Positions 1 to 8,584 of a stretch of 62,517 nt of DNA are shown here, one piece after another; within the stretch, counting starts at the first letter, position 1; each line of letters starts with the position of its first letter. The notes below the pieces were generated by a model, which saw only the letters and a program-made list of their open reading frames with translations, did not search any database and had not been told where the DNA came from. Position numbers and translations under genes: made by a program. The stretch spans positions 1 through 62,517 of the forward strand of contig VXUF01000074.1 of assembly GCA_009837085.1 (NCBI GenBank), read 5' to 3'. The DNA is from Holophagales bacterium. GTDB taxonomy: Bacteria; Acidobacteriota; Thermoanaerobaculia; Multivoradales; Multivoraceae.

Positions 1-2
1 GT

Positions 3-131
3 CTTGGGCTGGACGTGGATGTGTCGGAGGGGGAGCCGGAGATGACGGTGGTGATCGAGGGTGCGAAGGGGCCGGTGGAGTTGGTGTCGACTGAGGAGAG
101 CCGGGGGTTGTCGCCGTCTTCGCGGCGGTGA
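3..131 (+). CDS. C-terminal end of an unidentified protein (cut by window edge)
   Basis: Frame 3 is open from the window edge to a TGA at 129-131 and encodes LGLDVDVSEGEPEMTVVIEG and then a Ser/Arg-rich tail. The alternating hydrophobic and acidic pattern looks like real beta-strand protein. Only about 42 residues are visible, so no family can be named. It could also be a chance frame in GC-rich DNA. Confidence 0.35.
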   Translation, partial: LGLDVDVSEGEPEMTVVIEGAKGPVELVSTEESRGLSPSSRR

Positions 132-195
132 TGACGCCTCATCGTCGTGGAGCCGGCCTGCGGCCGGCGCGGTGTTTCTGGCCGCCTTCGGCGGC

Positions 196-295
196 AGCCG
201 GCGGGAACCCGGGTGGCGCGATCCCGCGCCACACGCGTCACAGTCCGTGCGCCCGTCATCGGGCGCACGGATGACACGCCGGCGCACCCAGTGTG
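196..295 (+). repeat. Dispersed GCCGGCG..ACCCAGTGTG repeat, copy 1, interrupted
   Basis: The left half AGCCGGCGGG (196-205) and right half ACGCCGGCGCACCCAGTGTG (276-295) match the repeat found intact at five other sites, but 70 bases separate them here. The interior carries two perfect hairpins: TGGCGCG-ATCC-CGCGCCA (214-231) and TCCGTGCGCCCG-TCAT-CGGGCGCACGGA (244-271). A further hairpin, GCCGCC-TTC-GGCGGC, lies at 181-195. I see nothing else in the gene-less stretch 132-359. No U-tract follows the hairpins. Confidence 0.7.
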
Positions 296-359
296 TGGCG
301 CACGTGTACCGTGCCGCAGCCGGTAAGGTTGGCCTCCCCAACCCTCAACGGGAGAAGAC

Positions 360-1316
360 ATGACGACTCCAGACAATCGGTTTCGCCAGACCGCGTGCTG
401 CTTCGCGGCTGCGGCGCTGGGGCTCGCGGTTGCCGCACCGGCAGCGGCTCAGCTCGACATCGACGCCTGGGCCAAGCAAGCAGGCGAGCAGATCGTCTGG
501 CACCAGACGCAGTTGAGCGACACGGTCTACCTGCTGCTGCCGGAGCCCGGACTGGCCGGGAACCTCGCCGTCTCCGCCGGCGACGACGGCATCCTGATCG
601 TCGACGACGCGATGATGCCGGTGGTGCCGAAGATCAAGGCGGCGGTGGCGAAGATCCAGGAAGGCAGGATCGACTTCGTCGTCAACTCGCACTACCACTT
701 CGACCACGCGGGCGGCAACGCGGGCTTCGGGGCCGACTCCGCGATCGTCGCGCACGCGAACGTGCGCAAGCGGCTGCTGGAGAACCGCCATGCCGGCACC
801 AACTTCTCGGCGACGCCGTTCCCGTCCGAGGCGCTGCCCATCGTGACGTTCAACGAGAGCGTCACCCTGCACTGGAACGGCGAGGCGATCGACGTGATCC
901 ACTTCGGCAACCCGGCCCACACGGACGGCGACGCGGCGATCTTCTTCCGCGACTCGAACGTCGTCCACGCCGGCGACCAGTTCCCCAACCTCGGCGGCTA
1001 CCCGTACATCGACCGGGACGTCGGCGGCAGCGCGCTCGGCCTGCGCGACAACATGGCTCAACTGCTCGAGATCGTTGACGACGACACGCAGATCATCCCC
1101 GGCCATGGGCCGCTGGCGACGAAGGCCGACCTGCAGAAGTACCACGACTACGTCGCGGAGACGATCGACTACATCGACAGGCAGAAGAGCGCCGGCACAT
1201 CGCTCCAGGACGTCCAGAAGGACGGCCTGCCCGAGAAGTACGCGCCCTACGGCAACGGCCCGCTGTCGCCGGAGCCGGTCTGGATCGGCTACGTCTGGGC
1301 CAGCCTCGACGACTGA
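360..1316 (+). CDS. Secreted metallo-beta-lactamase-fold hydrolase
   Basis: 318 residues. The N-terminus has a Sec-type signal (hydrophobic stretch about residues 12-30 ending in APAAAQ). The metal-binding motif HYHFDH is at residues 111-116, and a second zinc-ligand region contains PGHGPL near residue 245. The family binds one or two metal ions and hydrolyses esters, lactams or related bonds; this substrate is unknown. The export signal places it in the periplasm. The ATG at 360 follows a CGGGAGAAG ribosome site. The ABC exporter genes start 17 bases downstream, so co-transcription is possible. It belongs to the broad MBL superfamily and need not be a beta-lactamase. Confidence 0.85.
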   Translation: MTTPDNRFRQTACCFAAAALGLAVAAPAAAQLDIDAWAKQAGEQIVWHQTQLSDTVYLLLPEPGLAGNLAVSAGDDGILIVDDAMMPVVPKIKAAVAKIQEGRIDFVVNSHYHFDHAGGNAGFGADSAIVAHANVRKRLLENRHAGTNFSATPFPSEALPIVTFNESVTLHWNGEAIDVIHFGNPAHTDGDAAIFFRDSNVVHAGDQFPNLGGYPYIDRDVGGSALGLRDNMAQLLEIVDDDTQIIPGHGPLATKADLQKYHDYVAETIDYIDRQKSAGTSLQDVQKDGLPEKYAPYGNGPLSPEPVWIGYVWASLDD

Positions 1317-1332
1317 GACCGCGGCCGCGGCG

Positions 1333-2094
1333 ATGGCCAACGACGTCGTCATCGACGTCCGGGATCTGCGCAAGAGCTACGGGGACCTGGTAGCCGTCGA
1401 CGGGGTCTCGTTCCAGGTCCATCGCGGCGAGATCTTCGGCATGCTGGGCCCGAACGGGGCCGGCAAGACGACCACGGTCGAGATCCTGGAGGGGCTCCGC
1501 CAGGCGGACGGCGGCGAGGCGTTCATCGACGGCGTCGGCGTGAAGAAGAACCGGCGGCGGGTCAAGAGCATGATCGGCGTCCAGCTCCAGCAGAACGCCT
1601 TCTTCGACAACCTGACGCTCCGCGAGACTGTCCAGTTGTTCGCCACGCTCTACGGCTCGGGCGCCTCGCCGGACGAGATGCTGGCCAGGGTCGACCTGGC
1701 GGATCGGGCGAAGTCCCGCTACAAGCACCTGTCCGGGGGCCAGCGGCAGCGCTTCTCCATCGCGGTCGCCACGGTCAACGAACCGGTGGCGATGTTCCTG
1801 GACGAACCGACGACCGGGCTCGACCCGCAGGCCCGCCGCAGGATGTGGAAGCTGATCGACGGCCTGCGCTCGGACGGCATGGCGATCATGCTGACGACCC
1901 ACTACATGGAAGAGGCGGAGGTCCTTTGCGACCGCGTGGCGGTCATCGACCGCGGCTCGATCGTCGCGGTGGACGCGCCGCAGGCGCTGATCGAGCAGTT
2001 GGCGAACCGCGGCGGCCAGGCGGTCCGCCGGGACGGCGCCCTGACGCTCGAAGACGTCTTCCTCGATCTGACCGGGCACCAGCTCGTCGAGTAG
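1333..2094 (+). CDS. ABC transporter ATP-binding protein
   Basis: 253 residues from the ATG at 1333; the longer tracked frame runs back through the previous gene and is not credible. It has Walker A GPNGAGKTT, signature LSGGQRQRF, Walker B MFLDEPTTGLD and an H-loop LTTHYMEEAE. The YMEEAE-type switch region and the adjacent ABC-2 permease fit the DrrA/CcmA-like export class, which moves drugs, lipids or polysaccharides out of the cell. No clear Shine-Dalgarno site precedes the start, suggesting dependence on upstream translation. Confidence 0.92.
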   Translation: MANDVVIDVRDLRKSYGDLVAVDGVSFQVHRGEIFGMLGPNGAGKTTTVEILEGLRQADGGEAFIDGVGVKKNRRRVKSMIGVQLQQNAFFDNLTLRETVQLFATLYGSGASPDEMLARVDLADRAKSRYKHLSGGQRQRFSIAVATVNEPVAMFLDEPTTGLDPQARRRMWKLIDGLRSDGMAIMLTTHYMEEAEVLCDRVAVIDRGSIVAVDAPQALIEQLANRGGQAVRRDGALTLEDVFLDLTGHQLVE

Positions 2095-2104
2095 GGATCC
2101 CGCC

Positions 2105-3223
2105 GTGAAGATCTACCTGGCGTTCATCGGCGCCGAGCTGAAGATGTTCTTCCGCGACCGGGCGGCGCTGTTCTGGTCGCTGGCCTTCCCGACCGTGATG
2201 ATGGTCGTCTTCGGCCTCTTCGACTTCGGCAGCTTCGCCCCGCCGCAGGTGGGCATCGTCGACCAGGCGAAGAACGAGGCGTCGACGTTGCTGGTATCCG
2301 TGCTGAAGGGCGACCTGGGCGGCGAGCCTCTGTTCAACGTCCCGGAATCCGACGATGCCGACTACCTGCGAGCGGAGGTCCTGGCCGGCGACATCACGGC
2401 GGTCATGGTGATTCCGGAGGGCTTCGGCGAACTCGGCGCCTCCTCGATCATCGACCTAACCTTCGACGGCAGGAAGGCCCAGGAGGCGGAGGCGGCCCGA
2501 TCCATCCTCGGCCAGGTGCTCGAGGGCGTGTTCAAGTCCGTCGCCAACGTCCCGGCGGAGTACCGGGTCGAGAACTGGGCGACGATCTCCCCCACCGAAG
2601 TCGCGGGCCGCGGCCAGGGCTACAAGGGCTTCATCGTGCCGGGCATCGTCTCTCTGGCGATCATGCAGAGCGCGCTCTTCGGCGTCGTCTTCACGCTGGT
2701 CCGGCTGCGCAACCAGGGCGTGCTGAAGCGTCTCTACGCCACGCCCATCGGCCCGAATCACTTCCTGGTGGGCTCGCTCACCACCAGGCTCCTCCTGCTC
2801 GTGCTGCAGACGAACGTGCTCCTGCTCGTCGGCATCCTCGTGTCCCGCGTCGACGTGGCCCCGGGCTATCCCCTGTTCTGGCTGGAGGTCATCCCGCTCA
2901 TCTTCCTCGGCGGCCTCGTGTTCGCCTCACTGGGCCTGGCGATCTCCGGCATCGCGAAGACGGAGAACACGGCGGCGCCGCTAGCGAACATCGTGTCGCT
3001 GCCGCTGATGTTCCTGTCGGGCGTGTTCTTCCCCCAGGACGTGCTGCCGGACTGGCTCCTCGCCTTCGCGAAGTGGCTGCCGCTGACCTTCCTGGCCGAC
3101 GCGATGCGAGCGATGGTGAACAGCGGCGAACCGCTGTTCGCCCAGAGCGGCCCGATCCTGGGGCTGGCGGCGTGGGCCGTCCTCTGCTTCGGGCTCGCCG
3201 TGTGGGCGTTCCGGTGGGAGTGA
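2105..3223 (+). CDS. ABC-2 type transporter permease
   Basis: 372 residues from a GTG start, 10 bases after the ATPase stop. One N-terminal membrane segment (LFWSLAFPTVMMVVFGLF) is followed by a soluble loop of about 130 residues, then a C-terminal bundle of about five hydrophobic helices. This is the layout of the ABC2_membrane_3/DrrB family. It should form the membrane pore paired with the preceding ATPase. The transported molecule cannot be read from the sequence. Confidence 0.9.
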   Translation: MKIYLAFIGAELKMFFRDRAALFWSLAFPTVMMVVFGLFDFGSFAPPQVGIVDQAKNEASTLLVSVLKGDLGGEPLFNVPESDDADYLRAEVLAGDITAVMVIPEGFGELGASSIIDLTFDGRKAQEAEAARSILGQVLEGVFKSVANVPAEYRVENWATISPTEVAGRGQGYKGFIVPGIVSLAIMQSALFGVVFTLVRLRNQGVLKRLYATPIGPNHFLVGSLTTRLLLLVLQTNVLLLVGILVSRVDVAPGYPLFWLEVIPLIFLGGLVFASLGLAISGIAKTENTAAPLANIVSLPLMFLSGVFFPQDVLPDWLLAFAKWLPLTFLADAMRAMVNSGEPLFAQSGPILGLAAWAVLCFGLAVWAFRWE

Positions 3224-3253
3224 GGTCGCCGCTTCGCGGCGCGCCTCCTCTCA

Positions 3254-3286
3254 GAAGCCGGCGAGGACGCCGGCGCACCCAGTGTG
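3254..3286 (+). repeat. Dispersed GCCGGCG..ACCCAGTGTG repeat, copy 2
   Basis: GAAGCCGGCGAGGACGCCGG followed by CGCACCCAGTGTG, preceded by a short GCCGC-TTC-GCGGC hairpin. It lies between convergent genes. A partial second unit, GACGCCGGCGCTGCCAGTG, follows at once. Confidence 0.85.
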
Positions 3287-3307
3287 GGACGCCGGCGCTG
3301 CCAGTGC

Positions 3308-4378
3308 CTACTCTCCGCCGGAGCTCTGGGGCTGGTCGTACTCCGATTCGAGCAGGCGGGCGCCGCGCAGGACGTTGCCCATCGCGTAGTTGCCTTCGTG
3401 GCAGGCGTACTCGTAGACCAGGCTGTCCTTCGCCTGCCACGTGTACTCGCCCGCCCAGGGCGCCGTCCAGGAGTTGGGGTCGTCGACGCGGAAGTGGTAG
3501 AGCAGGTTCCCGTCCTCGGTCCGGCTGAACCGCTCCTCCACCACCATCGTCTCGCTGCCCCCGGGCAGGCCGGTCTGGTTGCGGAAGTTGCGGGTGGTAA
3601 CGACCAGGGTGTCGCCGTCCCAGTGGCCGACGCCGTCGCCGAGCCACCAGTTGATCCCGTCGGGGCCGTGCTCGCCGTCGATGGGGATGATCCGCGCGTC
3701 ATGGACCATCTCCGCCATGATGACGACGTGGTTCTCGGTCTGCATGATCCGCGCGTAGTTGTTGTACAGGCTGGGCAGCAGCAGCGGTCCGCCGACGAAA
3801 CCGAGCAGGCAGCGCTCGGCCAGCGCCAGGGTCTCGGGACCGTCAAACGGACCGGGGCCGTCCTGGTCGAGCCAGGAGGCGGTGCCGTCGTTGTTGTGGA
3901 TGAATGACGCGAAGTTCGTCGCCATCCGGCGCATGGCCGCGGGGGTCATCGCGGGCCGCCGGCCGTTCTTCGGCTCGTAGATGATCGAGGTGCGGAACTT
4001 GCCGTCCACGATCACCGCCTCGGAACCGGGGTCGATCCAGAACGCGTTGTAGCCGCCTACGCCGCCGCCACCGAAGCGGTTGTCGCCGTCCCCGCCCTTC
4101 TTGGGTGCGGTCCGATCGGCGCCGCCACCCTTCCGGTCCTCTTCGAGGGACCGCCAGAGCCTGTCCCTTTCCTCCTCCATCTCCTGCGCCTCCTCCGGCG
4201 TCAGGTACAGGTTGTCGCCGTACTGCGGCGGGCGATCGACGGGAGTGATCGTGCCTGCGTCGTAGACGCCCGACAGGTCGGGCTTGCCGTTCGGCATCCG
4301 CTTGATGCCGTCTCCCTCCGCGGCGAGGGCCGGGAGAGCGATGAGCAGGGCGAGCGAGAAGAGGGTGAGCTTGCGCAT
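3308..4378 (-). CDS. Secreted protein of the NGKPDLSGV family, function unknown
   Basis: 356 residues from the ATG at 4378 (MRKLTLFSLALLIALPALAA, a clear signal peptide); the longer tracked frame has no signal at its start. The mature part begins with MPNGKPDLSGVYD, a motif frequent in secreted uncharacterised proteins of Acidobacteriota and relatives. A charged Gly-rich linker around residues 75-100 contains GGGADR and FGGGGVGG. The rest is rich in Trp and Tyr and is probably a beta-rich fold. Its start is 32 bases from the divergent VanY-like gene, so the two likely share a promoter region. I know of no function for the family. Confidence 0.7.
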   Translation of the reverse strand: MRKLTLFSLALLIALPALAAEGDGIKRMPNGKPDLSGVYDAGTITPVDRPPQYGDNLYLTPEEAQEMEEERDRLWRSLEEDRKGGGADRTAPKKGGDGDNRFGGGGVGGYNAFWIDPGSEAVIVDGKFRTSIIYEPKNGRRPAMTPAAMRRMATNFASFIHNNDGTASWLDQDGPGPFDGPETLALAERCLLGFVGGPLLLPSLYNNYARIMQTENHVVIMAEMVHDARIIPIDGEHGPDGINWWLGDGVGHWDGDTLVVTTRNFRNQTGLPGGSETMVVEERFSRTEDGNLLYHFRVDDPNSWTAPWAGEYTWQAKDSLVYEYACHEGNYAMGNVLRGARLLESEYDQPQSSGGE

Positions 4379-4410
4379 GGCTTGAGTCCTTGTTCGGAGA
4401 GAATGGACCG

Positions 4411-5004
4411 ATGCTTGAAGGGACTGGCATCCTAGCACCGGTCAGCCTCTGCCTTCTGCTCACAACGGTCCCTGTTACAGCCCAGCCGACGGACCCAGGG
4501 CCCGAGCAAGTCGAGCTGAACGGCGTCGTCTACGACGTGCCGCCGCCGTGGCGAGGCAACCGCATCGACGAGGCCGCCGACCCGGCCAGGCTGGCCAGGG
4601 TGCCGAGCGAGCTGACGGGAGAGTTCGGCATCTACGTCACCCCGGAAACGCGCGACGCCGTCGTCGCGATGGCGGCGGCCGCCGGAGCCGATGGGGTCGC
4701 GCTCCAGGTGGACTCAGGTTTCCGTAGCTACGGCTTTCAGAGGAAGGTCCTGGAAGGCCTCCTCGCGAACGGCCGGCCGTTCCTCAACGCCGTCCGCTGG
4801 ACCGCGCCGCCGGGCTATTCCGAGCACGTCACCGGCCGCGCCCTCGACTTCGTGCCCAGCGACGCCGAGTTCAAGGACACGGCGGCATACGAGTGGCTGA
4901 GGCGCCACGCCGCCGATTTCTGCTTCACCGAGAGCTACCCGCTGGGCAACGCCGGCGGCTTCGACTGGGAACCCTGGCACTGGCGCTACGACGACTGCAA
5001 GTAG
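4411..5004 (+). CDS. D-alanyl-D-alanine carboxypeptidase, VanY/M15B type
   Basis: 197 residues from the ATG at 4411, which has GGAGAG nine bases upstream; the TTG at 4390 is less likely. A hydrophobic leader (LAPVSLCLLLTTVPVTAQ) exports it. The M15 zinc ligands are visible in SEHVTGRALD and EPWHWRY, and SGFRSYGFQRKV matches the conserved substrate-side motif. The family trims D-Ala from peptidoglycan stems in the periplasm. It could equally be an endopeptidase of the same fold. Confidence 0.85.
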   Translation: MLEGTGILAPVSLCLLLTTVPVTAQPTDPGPEQVELNGVVYDVPPPWRGNRIDEAADPARLARVPSELTGEFGIYVTPETRDAVVAMAAAAGADGVALQVDSGFRSYGFQRKVLEGLLANGRPFLNAVRWTAPPGYSEHVTGRALDFVPSDAEFKDTAAYEWLRRHAADFCFTESYPLGNAGGFDWEPWHWRYDDCK

Positions 5005-5021
5005 GCTGGACTGAGGGAGAC

Positions 5022-6515
5022 ATGGACATGAGAACGATTCAGCACCACGTCAACGGAAACCGCCTTGCCGCCTGCTCCGGCAGGACCCATCCGGTCTTCA
5101 ACCCGGCCACCGGCGAGCAGACCGCGGCGGTCGGTCTGGCGAGCACGGACGAAGTCGACGCCGCGGTGGCGGCAGCCAGGGACGCCTTCAGCGACTGGCG
5201 GCGTACCTCGCTCGCCGTGCGGACGAAGCTGATGTACGCCTTCCGGAACCTGGTCGAGACGCACACGGACGAGCTCGCCCGACTGCTGACCGCCGAGCAC
5301 GGCAAGGTGCTCGCCGACGCCGCCGGCGAGGTGGCCCGGGGGATCGAGAACATCGAGTACGCCTGCGGACTCGCCGACCTGCTGAAGGGGAGCTACAACT
5401 CCCAGGCTTCTACCGGCGTCGACGTCTACTCGGTGCGCGAGCCGCTCGGCGTCGTCGCCGGCATCACGCCATTCAACTTCCCGGCCATGGTGCCGCTGTG
5501 GATGTTCCCGAACGCCGTGGCCTGCGGCAACACGTTCGTGCTCAAGCCCTCGGAGCGCGACCCGTCGGCGCCGCTGCTGCTGGCGGAGCTGTTCGACCAG
5601 GCGGGGTTCCCGCCCGGTGTGTTCAACGTGGTCAACGGTGACAAGGTCGCGGTCGACCGCCTGCTCACTCATCCGGACATCGCGGCGGTGAGCTTCGTCG
5701 GCTCGACGCCGATCGCCCGCTACGTCTACGAGACGGGGACCGGCGCCGGCAAGCGGGTGCAGGCACTGGGTGGAGCGAAGAACCACATGGTCGTGCTCCC
5801 CGATGCCGACGTCGACCTCGCAGCGGACGCCGCGGTCTCCGCCGCCTACGGCTCGGCCGGCGAGCGTTGCATGGCGGTTTCCGTCGTCGTCGCGGTCGGC
5901 GGCGTCGGTGATCCTCTGGTCGGCGCGATCCAGGAGCGGATGGGGAAGCTCTCCATCGGCCCCGGCATGGACGGGAAATCGGAGATGGGTCCACTGATCA
6001 CTCGCGAGCACCGCGACCGCGTGGCCGGCTACGTCGGCGCCGGCGCCGAGGAGGGCGCTACCGTCGTCGTCGACGGCCGCAACGCGACCTTCGACGGCGA
6101 CGGCTTCTTCCTCGGCGTGTCGCTGCTCGACAACGTGACGCCTGACATGACGGTCTACCGCGACGAGATCTTCGGCCCGGTCCTATGCGTGGTCCGCGCT
6201 GACAGCTACCAGGAGGCGGTCGAGTTGGTCGAGCAGAACCCCTGGGGCAACGGCACCGCGATCTTCACCCGCGACGGCGGCGCCGCTCGCCAGTTCCAGG
6301 AGGACGCCGACGCCGGCATGGTCGGCGTCAACGTGCCGATCCCGGTGCCGGTCGGCTACCACTCCTTCGGCGGCTGGAAGCAGTCCCTCTTCGGCGACAC
6401 GCACATGTACGGCCCGGAGGGCGTCCACTTCTACACGAAGGCCAAGGTCGTCACGGCGCGCTGGCCCGACCCGGCGGAGAGCCAGGTGGATCTGGGGTTT
6501 CCGCGGAACCGGTAG
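5022..6515 (+). CDS. mmsA: Methylmalonate-semialdehyde dehydrogenase (CoA-acylating)
   Basis: 497 residues from the ATG at 5022, preceded by GAGGGAGA. Aldehyde-dehydrogenase motifs are present: NFPAMVPLWMFPNAVACGNT, LKPSERDPSAP, the MmsA-typical GGAKNHMVV, and the catalytic Cys at about residue 283 in GERCMAVS. The enzyme oxidises methylmalonate or malonate semialdehyde to propionyl- or acetyl-CoA using NAD and CoA, in valine, thymine or inositol breakdown. The very similar IolA cannot be excluded. It stands alone among genes without an obvious shared pathway. Confidence 0.92.
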   Translation: MDMRTIQHHVNGNRLAACSGRTHPVFNPATGEQTAAVGLASTDEVDAAVAAARDAFSDWRRTSLAVRTKLMYAFRNLVETHTDELARLLTAEHGKVLADAAGEVARGIENIEYACGLADLLKGSYNSQASTGVDVYSVREPLGVVAGITPFNFPAMVPLWMFPNAVACGNTFVLKPSERDPSAPLLLAELFDQAGFPPGVFNVVNGDKVAVDRLLTHPDIAAVSFVGSTPIARYVYETGTGAGKRVQALGGAKNHMVVLPDADVDLAADAAVSAAYGSAGERCMAVSVVVAVGGVGDPLVGAIQERMGKLSIGPGMDGKSEMGPLITREHRDRVAGYVGAGAEEGATVVVDGRNATFDGDGFFLGVSLLDNVTPDMTVYRDEIFGPVLCVVRADSYQEAVELVEQNPWGNGTAIFTRDGGAARQFQEDADAGMVGVNVPIPVPVGYHSFGGWKQSLFGDTHMYGPEGVHFYTKAKVVTARWPDPAESQVDLGFPRNR

Positions 6516-6556
6516 CTAGCGGCTCGCGCGCGCCGCTTTGCGGCTGCGCGCCTGAT

Positions 6557-6584
6557 GCCGGCGGGGACGCCGGCGCACCCAGTG
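6557..6584 (+). repeat. Dispersed GCCGGCG..ACCCAGTG repeat, copy 3
   Basis: GCCGGCGGGGACGCCGGCGC followed by ACCCAGTG, preceded by a GCGCGC / GCGCGC hairpin-forming stretch (6527-6552). It sits in the 71-base gap between convergent genes. Confidence 0.85.
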
Positions 6585-6586
6585 GT

Positions 6587-6973
6587 TCAGTCGAAGGTCC
6601 ACTCCCGGGGCTCCTTGCCCTCTTCGGGCTGAGCCTCGCGGACGACGATCGGCGGGGTCTCGCCCTGTTGGTACGTGAAGACGTACTTCAGGGCCTTGCG
6701 GTTCTCTTCGGGTACCGGGTCGACGTGGGTGGCGAGCTCCGGGCCGTCGAAGACGTTGATCTTGCAGAACTCCTCGGCCTGGCAGACGAACCTGGCCATC
6801 TGGACCCAAGCCTCCATCTGCGTGTCGGGCTCGACCCAGGCGCCGAACGAAAGGCCGGTCAGGCCGATGATGTTCAGCGGCGGCGGAGCGTCGCCTCGCT
6901 GCTGCGCCGGGGCCACGGCGGGGACGGAGAGGAGGAAGGCGATGGCGATCGCAACGGGAGCGCATCGATTCAT
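6587..6973 (-). CDS. Small secreted protein, function unknown
   Basis: 128 residues from the ATG at 6973. The signal peptide is IAIAFLLSVPAVAPAQ, followed by PPPLNIIGLTGLSFGAWVEP. There are two Cys residues in the mature part (VCQAEEFCK), which may form a disulfide. Its start overlaps the stop of the upstream carboxylesterase by 4 bases (ATGA), so translation is probably coupled. I do not recognise the family. Constant pairing with the esterase would suggest a partner or accessory role. Confidence 0.6.
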   Translation of the reverse strand: MNRCAPVAIAIAFLLSVPAVAPAQQRGDAPPPLNIIGLTGLSFGAWVEPDTQMEAWVQMARFVCQAEEFCKINVFDGPELATHVDPVPEENRKALKYVFTYQQGETPPIVVREAQPEEGKEPREWTFD

Positions 6974-8559
6974 GGCTGGGTCACCTCGAAGAAACGGTCC
7001 CATAATGCCATGCGGTCACGGTGGAGGTGGCTGCCGGCCTCGACGGTGGAACCGAACTCGAGGTGGCGGGCCGTGTCCGGCCTGAACTCCGGCCACGCCG
7101 GCAGATCGGGGTTGCCCGGCGGATTCGGATCGCCGGTCGAAGCAAAGGCGACCCAGTAGCCGGACATCGCCTCGGCGAGTTCGTGGTCCTCCTCCGCGTA
7201 CTCGTAGTCCAGCTTGTCCAGGTTGTCGAACGCGTAGGCGATCTCGGCCGCGTGGTAGGCGCCGTAGAACTCCTTCTCGGGGTGCGGCGGGGCGTGGGTG
7301 AAGAAGTAGAGCCAAGCCGGTGAGGACACAGTCTCCGAGAGCGCCGCCCAGGTCTTCATGTGCCAGGCGAAGACGCGGTCGGAGAAGGCGTCGATGAAGG
7401 CCCGCCTCGCGTCCGCGTCGGTCGCCACCGGATAGGCCTCGAAGAACTCGTCGGCTACATCGGGGAACTGGCTCTTCACCAGGAACTCGACCCCGGACTT
7501 GTTCGAGGGAAGCATGCGGCCCATCAGGCTGGTCGCCTCGTCGCGGTTCGACCCGACCAGCACCGGCACGTCGGCCTGCTCGCCGGCCCGGTAGATCTCG
7601 GCCACCTGCTTCGGCAGCACCCAGCCGTCGACGTTCGGCCTGGTCGCGAAGGCGCCCTGCTTCGAAGCCTCGGCGAGGATCGCCTCCGCGTCCAGTTCGC
7701 GCAGGCGGGCGGCCGCGTCGCCGCCCTCGATTCCGAGCCGCCTGGCGAAGGCCTCGCCGGCGCTCTCGGCCGAGCCGTCCTCGGAGGAGCGAAGCACCGG
7801 CAGGCCGTCGAAGAAGCCGCCGCTCTGGCCGATCGCCCGGTGGAACAGGCCGCGGGCCAGTGGTGAAGCCTGCAGCACGTTAACGCTCCAGGCGCCGGCC
7901 GATTCGCCGAAGATCGTCACCCGGTCCGGGTCGCCGCCGAAGGTCGCGATGTTGTCCCGCACCCACTGCAGGGCGAAGATCTGGTCCAGGACGCCGTAGT
8001 TGCCGGAAACCCCCTGGTCGGACTCGGCCGACAGGGCCGGGTGGGCGAGATAGCCGAAAGCGCCCAGCCGGTAGTTCACCGTCACCACGACGACGCCCTT
8101 CCGCGCCAGCGCCGTGCCGTCGTAGAGGGGCAGCGAGCCCGACCCGCGGGTGAGCGCGCCGCCGTGGATCCAGACCATCACCGGCCGGCGATCGCCCTCG
8201 TCGCCCGCGGTCCAGAGGTTGAGGTACAGGCAGTCCTCGCTCACTTCGACCAGGGGCTGGGCGTAGAAGCCGCCCTCGGGGTACGGCGCCTGCATGCAGG
8301 ACGGCGGCTCGACGATCGCGTCGATGGGCGTTCTGCCTGGCGTCACGGGCCGCGGCGGCCGGAAACGGAGGTCGCCGAGCGGCGGCGCGGCATAGGGAAT
8401 GCCGAGATAGGTGTGGAGGTCGGGCTCGTCCTCACCGACGAAGCCCATCACGTAGCCGCTCGTGGTCAGCTTGACCGGCCCGAACTGGGCCGAAGCCGCG
8501 AAGGCAACGAGGAAGAGGGCGGCCGAGGCGAACGCGAAGCGGCGGGGAAGGGGAGTCAT
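6970..8559 (-). CDS. Secreted type B carboxylesterase
   Basis: 529 residues with a signal peptide ending near ASAQ. It has YLGIPYAAPPLGDLRF near the mature N-terminus, an oxyanion-region motif MVWIHGGALTRGSG, and the nucleophile elbow TIFGESAGAWS with Ser at about residue 220. Late residues HAAEIAYAFDN contain the probable catalytic His. This is the alpha/beta-hydrolase COesterase family, acting on ester bonds in the periplasm or outside. It is first in a two-gene unit with the overlapping small secreted protein. Confidence 0.9.
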   Translation of the reverse strand: MTPLPRRFAFASAALFLVAFAASAQFGPVKLTTSGYVMGFVGEDEPDLHTYLGIPYAAPPLGDLRFRPPRPVTPGRTPIDAIVEPPSCMQAPYPEGGFYAQPLVEVSEDCLYLNLWTAGDEGDRRPVMVWIHGGALTRGSGSLPLYDGTALARKGVVVVTVNYRLGAFGYLAHPALSAESDQGVSGNYGVLDQIFALQWVRDNIATFGGDPDRVTIFGESAGAWSVNVLQASPLARGLFHRAIGQSGGFFDGLPVLRSSEDGSAESAGEAFARRLGIEGGDAAARLRELDAEAILAEASKQGAFATRPNVDGWVLPKQVAEIYRAGEQADVPVLVGSNRDEATSLMGRMLPSNKSGVEFLVKSQFPDVADEFFEAYPVATDADARRAFIDAFSDRVFAWHMKTWAALSETVSSPAWLYFFTHAPPHPEKEFYGAYHAAEIAYAFDNLDKLDYEYAEEDHELAEAMSGYWVAFASTGDPNPPGNPDLPAWPEFRPDTARHLEFGSTVEAGSHLHRDRMALWDRFFEVTQP

Positions 8560-8584
8560 CGGCCGGTTCTATCGCACGCCGCGG

